From positions 1 to 42,218 of the forward strand of contig CAMVDC010000006.1 in NCBI GenBank assembly GCA_947166155.1: a DNA stretch of 42,218 bases, in the 5' to 3' direction. Source of the DNA: an uncultured Prevotellaceae bacterium. Lineage in GTDB: Bacteria; Bacteroidota; Bacteroidia; Bacteroidales; Bacteroidaceae. Every line of letters starts with the position of its first letter. Within the stretch, counting starts at the first letter, position 1. The translations under genes and the position numbers were made by a program. The notes beneath the pieces were generated by a model. The model ran no database searches and was not told where the DNA came from. It saw only the letters and a program-made list of their open reading frames with translations. Shown here in pieces: positions 1 through 8,650 of this stretch.

Positions 1-171
1 AATTACACATTGGGTATTCAGGAGCAAATCATATTCCCTGAGATTAATATTGATCAGGTAGATAAGATTATGGGTATGAATATCACATTCGTAACCTCAG
101 CTAAGACTGACGAAGAGGGCTATGCTCTTTTGAAAGCATTTGGATTACCATTTAAAGACGCAAATAAATAA
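1..171 (+). CDS. rplE: 50S ribosomal protein L5 (uL5), 3' part only
   Basis: The open frame runs in from before the window and ends at TAA 169-171. It encodes the last 56 residues of L5, including [16 protein letters not shown] and a C-terminal segment ending in LPFKDANK, which match the conserved end of L5. L5 binds 5S rRNA in the central protuberance of the large subunit. The rpsN start follows after 2 nt, the usual spc-operon order (rplE-rpsN-rpsH-rplF). The gene is partial only because the window cuts it. Identification rests on both sequence and context. Confidence 0.95.
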   Translation, partial: NYTLGIQEQIIFPEINIDQVDKIMGMNITFVTSAKTDEEGYALLKAFGLPFKDANK

Positions 172-173
172 TT

Positions 174-473
174 ATGGCAAAAGAATCAATGAAAGCACGC
201 GAGGTAAGACGTGCTAAGTTAGTTGCTAAGTATGCTGCAAAACGTGCGGCTTTGAAGAAGATCGTTGCTACTGGTGAACCAATGGAGGCATATGAGGCTG
301 CACGTAAGTTGCAGTCGATTCCAGCAAATGCAAATCCAATTCGTTTACACAACCGTTGCAAGATCACTGGCCGTCCAAGAGGATATATCCGTCAGTTCGG
401 AATCTCACGTATTCAGTTCCGTGAGATGGCCTCTGCCGGACTTATTCCCGGAGTAAAGAAGGCTAGCTGGTAA
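174..473 (+). CDS. rpsN: 30S ribosomal protein S14 (uS14), zinc-independent long form
   Basis: This 99-residue protein begins [16 protein letters not shown] and ends [11 protein letters not shown], with the S14 signature [19 protein letters not shown] in its C-terminal half. S14 assembles in the 30S head near the decoding region. It is the long form of about 100 residues rather than the short 61-residue zinc type. Only one cysteine is present, so the CxxC pairs that bind zinc are missing. The start is 2 nt after the rplE stop, consistent with translational coupling. A 53-nt gap with a small hairpin follows before rpsH. Confidence 0.97.
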   Translation: MAKESMKAREVRRAKLVAKYAAKRAALKKIVATGEPMEAYEAARKLQSIPANANPIRLHNRCKITGRPRGYIRQFGISRIQFREMASAGLIPGVKKASW

Positions 474-497
474 GAAGAGTTTATTAATTAAATATTG

Positions 498-511
498 TCG
501 GGGAGTCCCGA
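498..511 (+). other. Small hairpin in the rpsN-rpsH gap
   Basis: TCGGG and CCCGA pair around a GAGT loop, 16 nt before the rpsH ATG. It has no T tract, so it is not a standard terminator. It could be an RNA-processing or translation-modulating hairpin; S8 is a classical autoregulator of the spc operon in E. coli, but this structure shows no clear S8-site resemblance. The role is unknown. Confidence 0.35.
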
Positions 512-526
512 TTAATTTAAGTTATT

Positions 527-922
527 ATGACAGATCCAATAGCAGATTATCTAACGAGACTGAGAAATGCAATCACGGCTAAACATAAGGTCGTTGAGAT
601 TCCAGCCTCAAACTTGAAAAAAGAAATCACAAAGATTCTTTTTGACAAAGGGTATGTGCTTAATTACAAGTTTCTTGATGACGGCCCACAGGGTACAATT
701 AAGATAGCTCTTAAGTACGATGCCGAAACAAAGACAAGCGCAATTCAGTGCTTGAAACGTGTGTCACGTCCAGGTCTTCGTAAGTATACTGGATATAAAG
801 ACATGCCGAGTGTAATAAACGGATTAGGTATTGCAATAATATCTACATCTCAAGGTGTAATGACAGACAAGGAAGCTTCGCAACTGAAAATTGGTGGCGA
901 GGTGCTTTGCTATGTCTATTAA
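527..922 (+). CDS. rpsH: 30S ribosomal protein S8 (uS8)
   Basis: This 131-residue protein is of normal S8 length. The N terminus MTDPIADYLTRLRNAI is the S8 signature, and the C-terminal half contains the STSQGVMTDKEAS stretch and GGEVLCYVY end that contact helix 21 of 16S rRNA. S8 is a central-domain 30S assembly protein. The start is the only in-frame ATG before the conserved N terminus. It lies between rpsN and rplF in the standard order, with an 18-nt gap to rplF that contains a GGAGG motif. Confidence 0.97.
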   Translation: MTDPIADYLTRLRNAITAKHKVVEIPASNLKKEITKILFDKGYVLNYKFLDDGPQGTIKIALKYDAETKTSAIQCLKRVSRPGLRKYTGYKDMPSVINGLGIAIISTSQGVMTDKEASQLKIGGEVLCYVY

Positions 923-940
923 TTTTGTGGAGGATATATA

Positions 941-1510
941 ATGTCTAGAATTGGTAAGTTACCTATTAGTATTCCTGCAGGAGTGACAGTCACTCATAAG
1001 GATGACATTGTAACGGTTAAGGGCCCCAAGGGTGAGCTCTCTCAGTATGTAAATCCTGCAATTAAAGTTGCAATAGAGGATGGACATGTGACACTTGAAG
1101 AGAACACAGAGCTGATGGCTGACAATACAAAGCAGCGCCATGCATATCACGGATTATATCGCGCGTTACTTAATAATATGGTTGTCGGCGTTTCTGAGGG
1201 TTATAAGAAGACACTTCAATTAGTTGGTGTGGGCTATCGTGTTTCAAATACAGGAAATGTTTTGGAATTCGCACTCGGCTATTCACACTCGATATTGTTC
1301 GCCCTTCCTAAGGAAATAAAGGTTGAAACGAAATCTGAGAGAAACCAAGATCCTCTGATTATGCTTGAGTCATGCGACAAGCAGTTGCTTGGTCAGGTAT
1401 GTGCTAAGATTCGCTCTTTGCGTAAGCCAGAGCCTTACAAGGGCAAGGGTATCCGCTTCCAGGGCGAAGTTGTAAGAAGAAAGTCAGGAAAGTCAGCAAG
1501 TGCTAAATAA
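941..1510 (+). CDS. rplF: 50S ribosomal protein L6 (uL6)
   Basis: The 189-residue product starts MSRIGKLPISIPAGV, typical of L6, and contains the two repeated L6 folds. Conserved segments include VGVGYR near the middle and the C-terminal RKPEPYKGKGIR rRNA-binding motif, followed by a short basic tail. L6 sits near the L7/L12 stalk base and helps form the factor-binding site. The length is slightly above the E. coli protein because of the tail. GGAGG lies 7 nt before the ATG, an uncommon clear Shine-Dalgarno match for this phylum. Confidence 0.97.
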   Translation: MSRIGKLPISIPAGVTVTHKDDIVTVKGPKGELSQYVNPAIKVAIEDGHVTLEENTELMADNTKQRHAYHGLYRALLNNMVVGVSEGYKKTLQLVGVGYRVSNTGNVLEFALGYSHSILFALPKEIKVETKSERNQDPLIMLESCDKQLLGQVCAKIRSLRKPEPYKGKGIRFQGEVVRRKSGKSASAK

Positions 1511-1527
1511 TTTAAAACTGTACAGAT

Positions 1528-1869
1528 ATGATAACAAAGATAGAAAGACGTATCAAGATTAAATATAGAGTACGTAATAAGGTTTCTGGTACTGCTGCAC
1601 GTCCTCGTATGTCTGTGTTCAGAAGTAACAAGCAGATTTACGTTCAGATCATAAATGATGAGGAGGCAAAGACTCTTGTTGCAGCTTCTTCATTAGGATT
1701 CGAGAAATGTAGTAAATGTGAACAAGCTGCCAAAGTTGGCGAACTGGTTGCGAAGAAAGCTATCGAGGCAGGCATAACCTCTGTAGTGTTTGACCGTAAC
1801 GGTTACTTGTATCATGGTAGAGTAAAGGAGGTAGCTGAGGCTGCCCGCAAAGCAGGACTTAAATTTTAA
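1528..1869 (+). CDS. rplR: 50S ribosomal protein L18 (uL18)
   Basis: This 113-residue protein matches bacterial L18. It has a basic N terminus with [24 protein letters not shown] and a C terminus ending [18 protein letters not shown], both hallmarks of the family. L18 binds 5S rRNA together with L5 and carries it into the central protuberance. It begins 18 nt after rplF and ends 8 nt before rpsE, in the conserved spc-operon order. No unusual features are visible. Confidence 0.97.
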   Translation: MITKIERRIKIKYRVRNKVSGTAARPRMSVFRSNKQIYVQIINDEEAKTLVAASSLGFEKCSKCEQAAKVGELVAKKAIEAGITSVVFDRNGYLYHGRVKEVAEAARKAGLKF

Positions 1870-1877
1870 TTGAAATT

Positions 1878-2387
1878 ATGGTTAATAGAGTAAAAATAGG
1901 AAACGATGTCGAACTTAAGGACCGATTAGTAGCTATTAATCGTGTTACTAAGGTTACGAAAGGTGGTAGAACATTTACTTTTGCTGCCATAGTTGTTGTC
2001 GGAAACGAGAACGGAGTAATTGGATGCGGTCTTGGTAAGGCAGGTGAAGTTACTGCAGCAATAGCCAAAGGTGTAGAAGCTGCAAAGAAAAACCTGATGA
2101 AGGTGTCTATACTCAATGGTACAATACCTCACGAGGCATATGCTAAGTTTGGTGGAGCACGCGTTTTGATTATGCCAGCATCAGCCGGTACAGGAGTGGT
2201 TGCTGGTGGCGCTATGCGTGCCGTTCTTGAGAGTGTTGGCGTGACAGATATCCTTGCAAAGTCAAAGGGATCATCAAATCCTCACAACCTTGTAAAGGCA
2301 ACCATATCTGCTCTTGCCAGCATACGTGACCCAAAGACTGTAGCCCAGAATCGTGGTGTAAGTTTAACAAAAGTGTTTAGAGGATAA
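1878..2387 (+). CDS. rpsE: 30S ribosomal protein S5 (uS5)
   Basis: The 169-residue product has the N-terminal S5 double-stranded RNA-binding-like domain ([17 protein letters not shown]; roughly residues 14-80) and the C-terminal domain with [15 protein letters not shown] and the [15 protein letters not shown] segment. S5 takes part in decoding fidelity and the mRNA entry channel with S4. Its stop codon forms part of the TAAGGAGG sequence that precedes rpmD, so termination here and initiation of rpmD are physically linked. Confidence 0.97.
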   Translation: MVNRVKIGNDVELKDRLVAINRVTKVTKGGRTFTFAAIVVVGNENGVIGCGLGKAGEVTAAIAKGVEAAKKNLMKVSILNGTIPHEAYAKFGGARVLIMPASAGTGVVAGGAMRAVLESVGVTDILAKSKGSSNPHNLVKATISALASIRDPKTVAQNRGVSLTKVFRG

Positions 2388-2398
2388 GGAGGAATCTC
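2385..2398 (+). promoter_or_regulatory. Strong Shine-Dalgarno site before rpmD
   Basis: TAAGGAGG lies 6 nt before the rpmD ATG and overlaps the rpsE stop codon. Bacteroidetes ribosomes generally make little use of Shine-Dalgarno pairing, so a near-perfect site at ideal spacing stands out. It supports the rpmD start and suggests coupling to rpsE. Confidence 0.7.
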
Positions 2399-2575
2399 AT
2401 GGCAACGATTAAAATTAAGCAGATTAAGAGCCGCGCTAACCGTCCGTTGGATCAAAAGCGCACTTTAGATTCACTTGGACTTACCAAGATGAATAGTGTA
2501 GTGGAGCATGAAGATACTCCTTCCATAAGAGGTATGATCAGAAAAGTTCATCACCTTGTTGAGGTTGTAGACTAA
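2399..2575 (+). CDS. rpmD: 50S ribosomal protein L30 (uL30)
   Basis: This small gene is absent from the ORF track. It encodes 58 residues, MATIKIKQIKSRAN through VHHLVEVVD, with the L30 pattern of a basic N-terminal strand, a TLDSLGLTKMNSVV helix-strand and a C-terminal RGMIRKVHHLV. L30 is a small large-subunit protein on the solvent side. The length matches the usual 58-60 residues. It sits between rpsE and rplO exactly as in other spc operons, and a strong Shine-Dalgarno site supports the start. Confidence 0.96.
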   Translation: MATIKIKQIKSRANRPLDQKRTLDSLGLTKMNSVVEHEDTPSIRGMIRKVHHLVEVVD

Positions 2576-2602
2576 AAGTAATCATTTCTAAAATTAAACA
2601 CA

Positions 2603-3049
2603 ATGGAATTACATAATTTAAAGCCAGCAGAAGGTTCAACGCACAATAGCAAGCGTGTTGGTCGTGGTTACGGTTCTGGAAAAGGTCGTACTTCAACTCG
2701 CGGTCATAAGGGTGCGAAGGCTAGGTCTGGTTACAAGAAGAAGATTGGATTCGAAGGAGGTCAGATGCCTCTCCAGCGTCGTGTTCCTAAGTTCGGATTC
2801 AAGAATATCAACCGTGTAGAGTATAAGGCAATTAATTTGTCTACACTTCAGAAGTTGGCCGACGAAAAGAACCTGAGCAAGATCGGTATTGCAGAATTGA
2901 TTGATGCCGGCTTTGTAAATTCGAAGCAACTCGTTAAGGTTCTTGCAAAGGGCGAACTCACCTCTAAATTAGAGGTTGAGGCACATGCATTCTCTCAGAA
3001 GGCAGAAGCTATTATAACCGAAAAAGGTGGCAATGTTGTAAAACTCTAA
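2603..3049 (+). CDS. rplO: 50S ribosomal protein L15 (uL15)
   Basis: The 148-residue protein starts MELHNLKPAEGSTHNSKRVGRG and has the long glycine/basic N-terminal extension (GSGKGRTSTRGHKGAKAR) that threads into 23S rRNA. A globular C-terminal domain follows, with GGQMPLQRRVPKFGF in between. L15 is a late-assembling large-subunit protein. The gene starts 27 nt after rpmD and ends 5 nt before secY, matching the rplO-secY junction seen across bacteria. Confidence 0.97.
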   Translation: MELHNLKPAEGSTHNSKRVGRGYGSGKGRTSTRGHKGAKARSGYKKKIGFEGGQMPLQRRVPKFGFKNINRVEYKAINLSTLQKLADEKNLSKIGIAELIDAGFVNSKQLVKVLAKGELTSKLEVEAHAFSQKAEAIITEKGGNVVKL

Positions 3050-3054
3050 TCACA

Positions 3055-4443
3055 ATGGGAAAAGCAATAGATAAACTTAGAAATAACAAGTTTGTTAAGA
3101 CGATATCAAACATATTCAAGATCGAAGACTTGCGTACTCGTATCTTGATTACCTTAGCGTTTGTGGCAGTATATCGTTTCGGCTCGTATGTAGTGCTTCC
3201 TGGCATTGATACTCAGGCCTTGGCGAGTTTACATGAGCAAACCACCGGTGGTCTGATGTCTTTGCTTGATATGTTCTCTGGTGGTGCTTTCTCCAAAGCG
3301 TCAATCTTTGCTCTCGGAATCATGCCATACATCTCTGCATCAATTGTAATGCAGTTGCTTGGTCTGGCTGTTCCGTATTTCCAGAAGATGCAGCGCGAAG
3401 GTGAGAGTGGAAGGCGTAAGATGAACCAGTATACCCGCTATCTTACAATAGCAATTCTGTTGGTTCAGGGTCCTTCATTCCTCTTCAATCTGGAGAGAAT
3501 CACCCAAGGAACAGCTCTTTATTCTAGTCTTCAGGCAAGTGGTGGATGGACTTGGTTCTATATCTATTCTACCATCATTCTTGCAGCAGGCAGTATGTTT
3601 ATCCTGTGGTTAGGTGAGAGAATTACAGATAAGGGTATCGGACAGGGTGTGTCTTTGATAATCATGATTGGTATCATCGCACGTTTCCCAGAAGCCATCA
3701 AGCAAGAGTTTTTAACAAGTCTTGATTCGATGAATTCTGGTGGCCTTATAGGATTCCTTGTTGAGATTGTAGTCCTGCTCGTCGTAATTGCTGCAGCTAT
3801 TTTGCTTGTTCAGGGAGTTCGTAGGGTTCCGGTACAGTATGCAAAGCGTGTCGTTGGAAACCGTCAGTATGGTGGCGCACGCCAGTATATACCTCTGAAG
3901 CCTTATGCTGCCAACGTGATGCCTATCATTTTTGCTCAGGCAATCATGTTCATACCTCTTACCTTGATTGATTTCATGGGGGTTCAGCAGAATACAGTCA
4001 CTGCACAGTTGGTAGACCATACGAGCGCATTGTATAATGTTATCTTAGCCGTATTGATTATTGTATTTACATATTTGTATACTGCAATAACAATTAATCC
4101 GACCCAGATGGCAGAGGATATGAAGCGCAATAATGGTTTCATCCCGGGAGTAAAGCCTGGCAAGAACACCGCAGAATATTTAGATCGTATTATGTCTCGT
4201 ATCACCCTGCCGGGCTCTTTGTTCCTTGCATTCATAGCCATTATGCCTGCATTTGCCAGCTTGTTTGGTGTTCAGCAGTCATTTGCCCAGTTCTTTGGTG
4301 GTACATCATTGCTGATTCTCGTTGGTGTGGTACTTGATACCCTTCAGCATATCGAGAGTCATCTGCTTATGAGACATTATGATGGTCTGCTTGAAACTGG
4401 ACGCATCCGTGGTGCTCACGCAAATATTGGTGGCGCATATTAA
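3055..4443 (+). CDS. secY: Protein translocase channel subunit SecY
   Basis: This 462-residue inner-membrane protein has about ten hydrophobic segments and forms the SecYEG channel through which signal-peptide proteins cross or enter the membrane. Visible family features are FKIEDLRTRILITL at the N terminus, the plug/TM2 region LDMFSGGAFSKASIFALGI, the cytoplasmic loop QREGESGRRKMNQYTRYLT, and NNGFIPGVKPGKNTAEYLD before the last membrane segments. Given the many secreted lipoproteins and TonB receptors further on, it is the route those proteins take. The start is 5 nt after rplO, in the spc-operon position. Confidence 0.97.
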   Translation: MGKAIDKLRNNKFVKTISNIFKIEDLRTRILITLAFVAVYRFGSYVVLPGIDTQALASLHEQTTGGLMSLLDMFSGGAFSKASIFALGIMPYISASIVMQLLGLAVPYFQKMQREGESGRRKMNQYTRYLTIAILLVQGPSFLFNLERITQGTALYSSLQASGGWTWFYIYSTIILAAGSMFILWLGERITDKGIGQGVSLIIMIGIIARFPEAIKQEFLTSLDSMNSGGLIGFLVEIVVLLVVIAAAILLVQGVRRVPVQYAKRVVGNRQYGGARQYIPLKPYAANVMPIIFAQAIMFIPLTLIDFMGVQQNTVTAQLVDHTSALYNVILAVLIIVFTYLYTAITINPTQMAEDMKRNNGFIPGVKPGKNTAEYLDRIMSRITLPGSLFLAFIAIMPAFASLFGVQQSFAQFFGGTSLLILVGVVLDTLQHIESHLLMRHYDGLLETGRIRGAHANIGGAY

Positions 4444-4452
4444 GATGTTAGG

Positions 4453-5247
4453 ATGGTCTATCTGAAAACAGATGATGAGGTAGAACTTCTGCGAGAGGCG
4501 AACCTTTTAGTTGGTAAGACTCTCGCAGAGTTGGCCAAGATTATACACCCTGGTGTTACAACTCGCCAGTTGGATGTCTTAGCGGAGACATTCATTCGCG
4601 ATCATGGTGCAGTACCAACTTTCAAGGGCTTTCCTAATCCATACGGTGGCCCGTTCCCTGCAAGTGTATGCACATCAGTTAACAGCCAGGTAGTTCATGG
4701 AATTCCGAATGATGTACCACTTGAGGAAGGAGATATTGTATCAGTTGATTGTGGCACATTACTCAATGGATATTGCGGAGATTCATGTTATACATTTGCT
4801 GTTGGTGAAATATCAGCCGAAGCAAAAGCGTTGCTGCAAACGACAAAGGAGGCTCTTTACAAAGGTATTGAGCAGGCAGTTGTCGGGCATCGCTTAGGAG
4901 ATATTTCTTATGCAGTTCAGGCTCATTGTGAGTCCCATGGATATGGAGTCGTACGTGAGTTTGTAGGGCATGGTATCGGCAAGGAAATGCATGAAGATCC
5001 TCAAGTACCGAACTATGGTAAACGTGGTAACGGCATGATGCTGAAGAATGGACTTTGCATAGCGATTGAGCCGATGATAACTCAAGGCACACGTGAAGTT
5101 TATCTTCAACCCGACAAGTGGGGCATCGTGACGCGCGATGGGCTTTTGGCGGCACATTTCGAACATTCGGTATGTGTGCGTAATGGTAAGGCCGACATCT
5201 TATCATCATTTGATGAGATAGAACGAGTAATTCAAACTAATAATTAA
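4453..5247 (+). CDS. map: Methionine aminopeptidase, type I
   Basis: The 264-residue enzyme removes the initiator methionine from new proteins when the second residue is small. All five metal ligands of the pita-bread fold are visible: Asp99 (SVDCG), Asp110 (YCGDSC), His173 (FVGHGIG), Glu206 (AIEPM) and Glu237 (FEHSV). The substrate-binding His82 (VVHGIP) is also present. There is no N-terminal zinc-finger extension, so it is the short bacterial type. The gene lies 9 nt after secY and 3 nt before infA, a common arrangement in Bacteroidetes. Confidence 0.97.
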   Translation: MVYLKTDDEVELLREANLLVGKTLAELAKIIHPGVTTRQLDVLAETFIRDHGAVPTFKGFPNPYGGPFPASVCTSVNSQVVHGIPNDVPLEEGDIVSVDCGTLLNGYCGDSCYTFAVGEISAEAKALLQTTKEALYKGIEQAVVGHRLGDISYAVQAHCESHGYGVVREFVGHGIGKEMHEDPQVPNYGKRGNGMMLKNGLCIAIEPMITQGTREVYLQPDKWGIVTRDGLLAAHFEHSVCVRNGKADILSSFDEIERVIQTNN

Positions 5248-5250
5248 AAT

Positions 5251-5469
5251 ATGGCTAAACAGTCAGCAATAGAGCAAGATGGTACGATTGTCGAGGCATT
5301 GTCGAATGCAATGTTTCGTGTTGAACTAGAAAATGGTCATGAGATTATCGCCCATATATCAGGCAAGATGCGTATGCATTACATCAAGATACTGCCTGGC
5401 GATAAGATCCGGGTCGAGATGTCTCCTTATGACCTTTCTAAGGGAAGAATAGTATTTAGATATAAATAA
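5251..5469 (+). CDS. infA: Translation initiation factor IF-1
   Basis: This 72-residue protein is a single OB-fold domain. [41 protein letters not shown] is the canonical IF-1 sequence, and the length is normal. IF-1 binds the ribosomal A site during initiation and works with IF-2 and IF-3. It starts 3 nt after map and is followed 11 nt later by rpmJ, the standard infA-rpmJ-rpsM-rpsK order. Confidence 0.97.
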   Translation: MAKQSAIEQDGTIVEALSNAMFRVELENGHEIIAHISGKMRMHYIKILPGDKIRVEMSPYDLSKGRIVFRYK

Positions 5470-5480
5470 GCGCAATATAT

Positions 5481-5597
5481 ATGAAAACAAAAGCATCTCT
5501 CAAGAAACGCACTCCTGATTGTGTCATCGTACGACGCAAGGGACGTTTATTCGTAATTAATAAGAAGAATCCTAAGTACAAGATGCGTCAAGGATGA
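5481..5597 (+). CDS. rpmJ: 50S ribosomal protein L36 (bL36), zinc-free form
   Basis: This gene is too short for the ORF track. It encodes 38 residues, starting [21 protein letters not shown] and ending [10 protein letters not shown]36 is a late-assembling large-subunit protein. The usual zinc-binding C-x2-C...C-x4-H set is reduced to one cysteine: position 11 is Thr, position 27 is Asn, and the histidine in NPKH is a tyrosine. It is therefore the C-minus form. Position between infA and rpsM agrees with the conserved order. Confidence 0.95.
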   Translation: MKTKASLKKRTPDCVIVRRKGRLFVINKKNPKYKMRQG

Positions 5598-5628
5598 TTC
5601 TGTTGTTTGCAAATAAATTAATATCAAT

Positions 5629-6009
5629 ATGGCAATAAGAATTGTTGGTGTAGACCTCCCTCAGAATAAGAGAGGAGAAATTGCGTTAACATACATCTAT
5701 GGTATTGGACGCAGCAGCTCAGCTAAGATATTGGAAAAAGCTGGCGTAGACAAGGATTTGAAAGTAAAGGATTGGACCGATGACCAAGCCTCCAAAATCC
5801 GTGAAATCATTGGTGCTGACTATAAGGTTGAAGGTGATCTCCGTTCCGAGATTCAGCTTAACATCAAGCGATTGATGGACATTGGTTGCTACCGTGGTAT
5901 CCGTCATCGTATTGGTCTTCCTGTTCGTGGTCAGAGTACAAAGAACAATGCCCGTACTCGTAAGGGTAAGAAGAAGACTGTTGCAAACAAGAAAAAAGCT
6001 ACTAAATAA
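5629..6009 (+). CDS. rpsM: 30S ribosomal protein S13 (uS13)
   Basis: The 126-residue product starts [27 protein letters not shown], the typical S13 N terminus with helix-hairpin-helix. It ends with the basic tail containing [25 protein letters not shown] that reaches toward the P-site tRNA. S13 forms bridges between the 30S head and the 50S subunit. The length is normal. rpsK follows 9 nt later. Confidence 0.97.
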   Translation: MAIRIVGVDLPQNKRGEIALTYIYGIGRSSSAKILEKAGVDKDLKVKDWTDDQASKIREIIGADYKVEGDLRSEIQLNIKRLMDIGCYRGIRHRIGLPVRGQSTKNNARTRKGKKKTVANKKKATK

Positions 6010-6018
6010 TAATCAAGT

Positions 6019-6408
6019 ATGGCAAAGAAAACAACATCTGCTAAGAAGAGGAATGTCAAGGTTGGTGCTCAGGGACAGCTTCATGTTCACTCATCGTTCA
6101 ACAACATTATTGTTACCTTGGCAAATAGTGAAGGTCAGGTCATATCTTGGTCTTCAGCAGGTAAGATGGGCTTCCGTGGATCAAAGAAGAACACTCCTTA
6201 TGCTGCCCAGATGGCGGCTCAGGATTGTGCCAAAGTGGCCTACGATCTTGGTTTGAGAAAGGTCGTTGCTTATGTAAAAGGTCCGGGCAATGGTCGTGAA
6301 TCTGCTATTCGTGGTGTGTACGGTGCCGGTATTGAGGTGACAGAGATTGTTGATGTCACTCCACTGCCACACAACGGTTGCCGTCCTCCAAAGAGAAGAA
6401 GAGTTTAA
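6019..6408 (+). CDS. rpsK: 30S ribosomal protein S11 (uS11)
   Basis: This 129-residue protein carries the S11 core, with [36 protein letters not shown] and the C-terminal [17 protein letters not shown]11 lines the mRNA exit channel on the 30S platform. The length and both ends are typical. It is followed by an unusually long 106-nt gap with a foldable leader before rpsD. Confidence 0.97.
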   Translation: MAKKTTSAKKRNVKVGAQGQLHVHSSFNNIIVTLANSEGQVISWSSAGKMGFRGSKKNTPYAAQMAAQDCAKVAYDLGLRKVVAYVKGPGNGRESAIRGVYGAGIEVTEIVDVTPLPHNGCRPPKRRRV

Positions 6409-6426
6409 TTAAAGTTAATAGCATTT

Positions 6427-6488
6427 AGCCAAAGTATATTTTTAGACGGCATCATTTCCTTTCTGCCGTTGCGGCTGCATACTTGGCT
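6427..6488 (+). ncRNA. Candidate structured leader of rpsD (possible S4 autoregulatory element)
   Basis: The 106-nt rpsK-rpsD gap holds nested inverted repeats. The outer stem is AGCCAAAGTAT (6427-6437) with ATACTTGGCT (6479-6488) and one bulged A. The inner stem is ACGGCA (6446-6451) with TGCCGT (6464-6469). A competing hairpin, GCCG-TTG-CGGC (6465-6475), uses the same 3' inner arm, so two folds exclude each other. S4 is a known translational autoregulator of the alpha operon in other bacteria, and leader motifs upstream of rpsD have been proposed for Bacteroidia by comparative genomics; membership of this sequence is inferred, not tested. Confidence 0.5.
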
Positions 6489-6514
6489 TTTGCGCAAAAC
6501 ATTATAGAATTGAT

Positions 6515-7120
6515 ATGGCAAGATATATTGGCCCAAAATCAAGAATTTCTCGTCGTTTCGGTGAGGCAATATATGGACCAGATAAGGTTCTTTCCAAAAG
6601 AAACTACCCAGCTGGTCAGCATGGAAACAATCGTCGCAAGAAGACCTCTGAATATGGTCTGATGCTTGCAGAAAAACAGAAGGCGAAATACACTTATGGA
6701 GTGTTGGAGCGTCAGTTCCGCAACCTGTTTGAAAAGGCAGCTTCTTCTGATGGCGTTACTGGTGAGGTTCTTCTCCAGTCGCTTGAAGCACGTCTCGACA
6801 ACGTAGTATATCGTCTGGGTATAGCCCCTACACGTGCAGCTGCTCGTCAGTTGGTATCCCACAAACACATCACAGTTGACGGTCAGGTGGTCAACATACC
6901 ATCTTATTCGGTAAAGCCTGGTCAGCTGGTTGCAGTTCGTGAAAAGGCAAAGTCTCTTGAAGTCATTGCATCGTCGTTGGCTGGTTTCAACCACAGCAAA
7001 TATCCTTGGATAGAGTGGAACGAAGAGGCCAAGGGTGGTAAGTTGTTACACTTGCCCGAGCGTGCAGACATTCCTGAGAATATTAAGGAGCAGATGATAG
7101 TCGAGTTGTACTCTAAATAA
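6515..7120 (+). CDS. rpsD: 30S ribosomal protein S4 (uS4), zinc-free form
   Basis: The 201-residue protein begins [22 protein letters not shown], with the NYPAGQHG segment and an S4 RNA-binding domain at about residues 90-150 ([30 protein letters not shown]). S4 is the primary 5'-domain 16S rRNA-binding protein and affects decoding fidelity. The N-terminal cysteines of the zinc-binding form are absent. It is preceded by a candidate regulatory leader and followed by rpoA 9 nt later. Confidence 0.97.
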   Translation: MARYIGPKSRISRRFGEAIYGPDKVLSKRNYPAGQHGNNRRKKTSEYGLMLAEKQKAKYTYGVLERQFRNLFEKAASSDGVTGEVLLQSLEARLDNVVYRLGIAPTRAAARQLVSHKHITVDGQVVNIPSYSVKPGQLVAVREKAKSLEVIASSLAGFNHSKYPWIEWNEEAKGGKLLHLPERADIPENIKEQMIVELYSK

Positions 7121-7129
7121 ACATTAACA

Positions 7130-8122
7130 ATGGCGGTATTAGCATTTCAAAAACCTGAAAAAGTAATAATGTTGGAATCCGACGACAAGTACGGAAAGTT
7201 TGAATTCCGTCCTTTGGAACCTGGGTTCGGAATTACTATTGGTAATTCACTTCGTCGCATTCTTCTTTCCTCTCTTGAGGGCTATGCAATCAATACGATT
7301 CGCATAGCTGGTGTCGAGCATGAGTTTGCCACGGTGCCAGGGGTTAAGGAGGACGTTACCAACATTATCTTGAACCTTAAGAAGGTGAGGTTCAAGCAAA
7401 TCGTCGATAGCGTGGAGTCGGAAAAGGTCTCCATCGTCATCGAGAATTCCACTGAGTTCAAAGCTGGTGATATCACGAAATATCTCAACGGATTTGGAGT
7501 GTTAAATCCTGAATTGGTTATTTGTCATTTAGATCAGCAAGCAACGCTTGAAATTGAACTCAATATCAACAAGGGACGTGGTTATGTTCCATCTGATGAG
7601 AACCGTGTCTATTGCAAGGAAATCAACGAACTTGCTATAGACTCAACCTATACCCCCATACGTAATGTCAAGTTCTTGGTAGAGCCTTATCGTGTGCAGC
7701 AGAAGACCGACTATGATAAGTTGGTACTCGAAATCACGACCGACGGCTCGATTCATCCGAAGGATGCCCTTCGTGAGGCAGCCAAGATTCTGATTTATCA
7801 CTTCATGCTCTTCTCCGACGATAAGATTACGCTTGATAATGCTGATCTTGACGGAAATGAAGAGTTTGATGAAGAGATATTGCGTATGCGCCAGTTGCTC
7901 AAGACAAAACTTACCGACATGAACCTGTCAGTCCGTGCCCTAAACTGTCTGAAAGCTGCCAATGTATCAACATTGGGCGAGCTGGTGAGATACCAGAAGA
8001 GCGAGTTGCTTAAGTTCCGCAACTTTGGTAAGAAATCACTTACAGAGCTCGATGAACTGCTCGAAAAGCATGGACTTACATTCGGGACCGACACTTCAAA
8101 GTATAAACTGGATAAAGATTAA
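7130..8122 (+). CDS. rpoA: RNA polymerase alpha subunit
   Basis: The 330-residue subunit dimerises to start core polymerase assembly and contacts promoters and activators. The N-terminal domain (about 1-235) includes [25 protein letters not shown]; an acidic linker ([11 protein letters not shown]) follows; the C-terminal domain (about 255-320) includes [25 protein letters not shown] and [13 protein letters not shown]. The length is normal. It lies in its usual place between rpsD and rplQ. Confidence 0.97.
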   Translation: MAVLAFQKPEKVIMLESDDKYGKFEFRPLEPGFGITIGNSLRRILLSSLEGYAINTIRIAGVEHEFATVPGVKEDVTNIILNLKKVRFKQIVDSVESEKVSIVIENSTEFKAGDITKYLNGFGVLNPELVICHLDQQATLEIELNINKGRGYVPSDENRVYCKEINELAIDSTYTPIRNVKFLVEPYRVQQKTDYDKLVLEITTDGSIHPKDALREAAKILIYHFMLFSDDKITLDNADLDGNEEFDEEILRMRQLLKTKLTDMNLSVRALNCLKAANVSTLGELVRYQKSELLKFRNFGKKSLTELDELLEKHGLTFGTDTSKYKLDKD

Positions 8123-8128
8123 TCAACG

Positions 8129-8641
8129 ATGAGACACAATAAGAAATTCAATCATCTGAGTCGTACAGCTTCTCACAGAGCTGCAATGTTGTCCAACATG
8201 GCAACATCACTGATTATGCACAAGCGTATCACTACGACTTTGCAGAAGGCAAAGGCTCTCAGGGTGTATGTAGAGCCTCTGATAACAAAAGCAAAGGAAG
8301 ACACAACCGCATCTCGCCGTGTTGTTTTCAGCTATTTGCAGAACAAGTATGCCATTACCGAACTCTTTGGCACCGTGGCAACAAAGGTGGGCAACCGTCC
8401 TGGTGGCTATACACGTATTATCAAGTTGGGTAAGCGTGCATCAGACGATGCCGATATGGCATTCATCGAGTTGGTAGACTTCGATGAGAACATGGCTAAG
8501 ACTGAGAAGAAGGCAACTCGCACTCGCCGCTCGCGCAAGTCTGCTCCAAAGGCAGAGGCTCCAAAGGCAGAGGTTGCTGAAGAGGCTACAGTCGAGGCTC
8601 CTGCCGAAGAGGCTCCAGCAACTGAAGCTGCTGCAGAATAA
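8129..8641 (+). CDS. rplQ: 50S ribosomal protein L17 (bL17) with acidic Ala/Glu-rich tail
   Basis: Residues 1 to about 120 are a normal L17: [25 protein letters not shown], then [26 protein letters not shown]17 lies near the peptide exit tunnel. A further 45-50 residues are low-complexity, first basic ([11 protein letters not shown]), then Ala/Glu/Pro-rich repeats such as [10 protein letters not shown] and EAPAEEAP. The tail has no recognised fold and is probably disordered; L17 tails of this kind occur in Bacteroidetes. This is the last gene of the operon, and a terminator starts 44 nt after its stop. Confidence 0.96.
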   Translation: MRHNKKFNHLSRTASHRAAMLSNMATSLIMHKRITTTLQKAKALRVYVEPLITKAKEDTTASRRVVFSYLQNKYAITELFGTVATKVGNRPGGYTRIIKLGKRASDDADMAFIELVDFDENMAKTEKKATRTRRSRKSAPKAEAPKAEVAEEATVEAPAEEAPATEAAAE

Positions 8642-8650
8642 TGAATCCGT

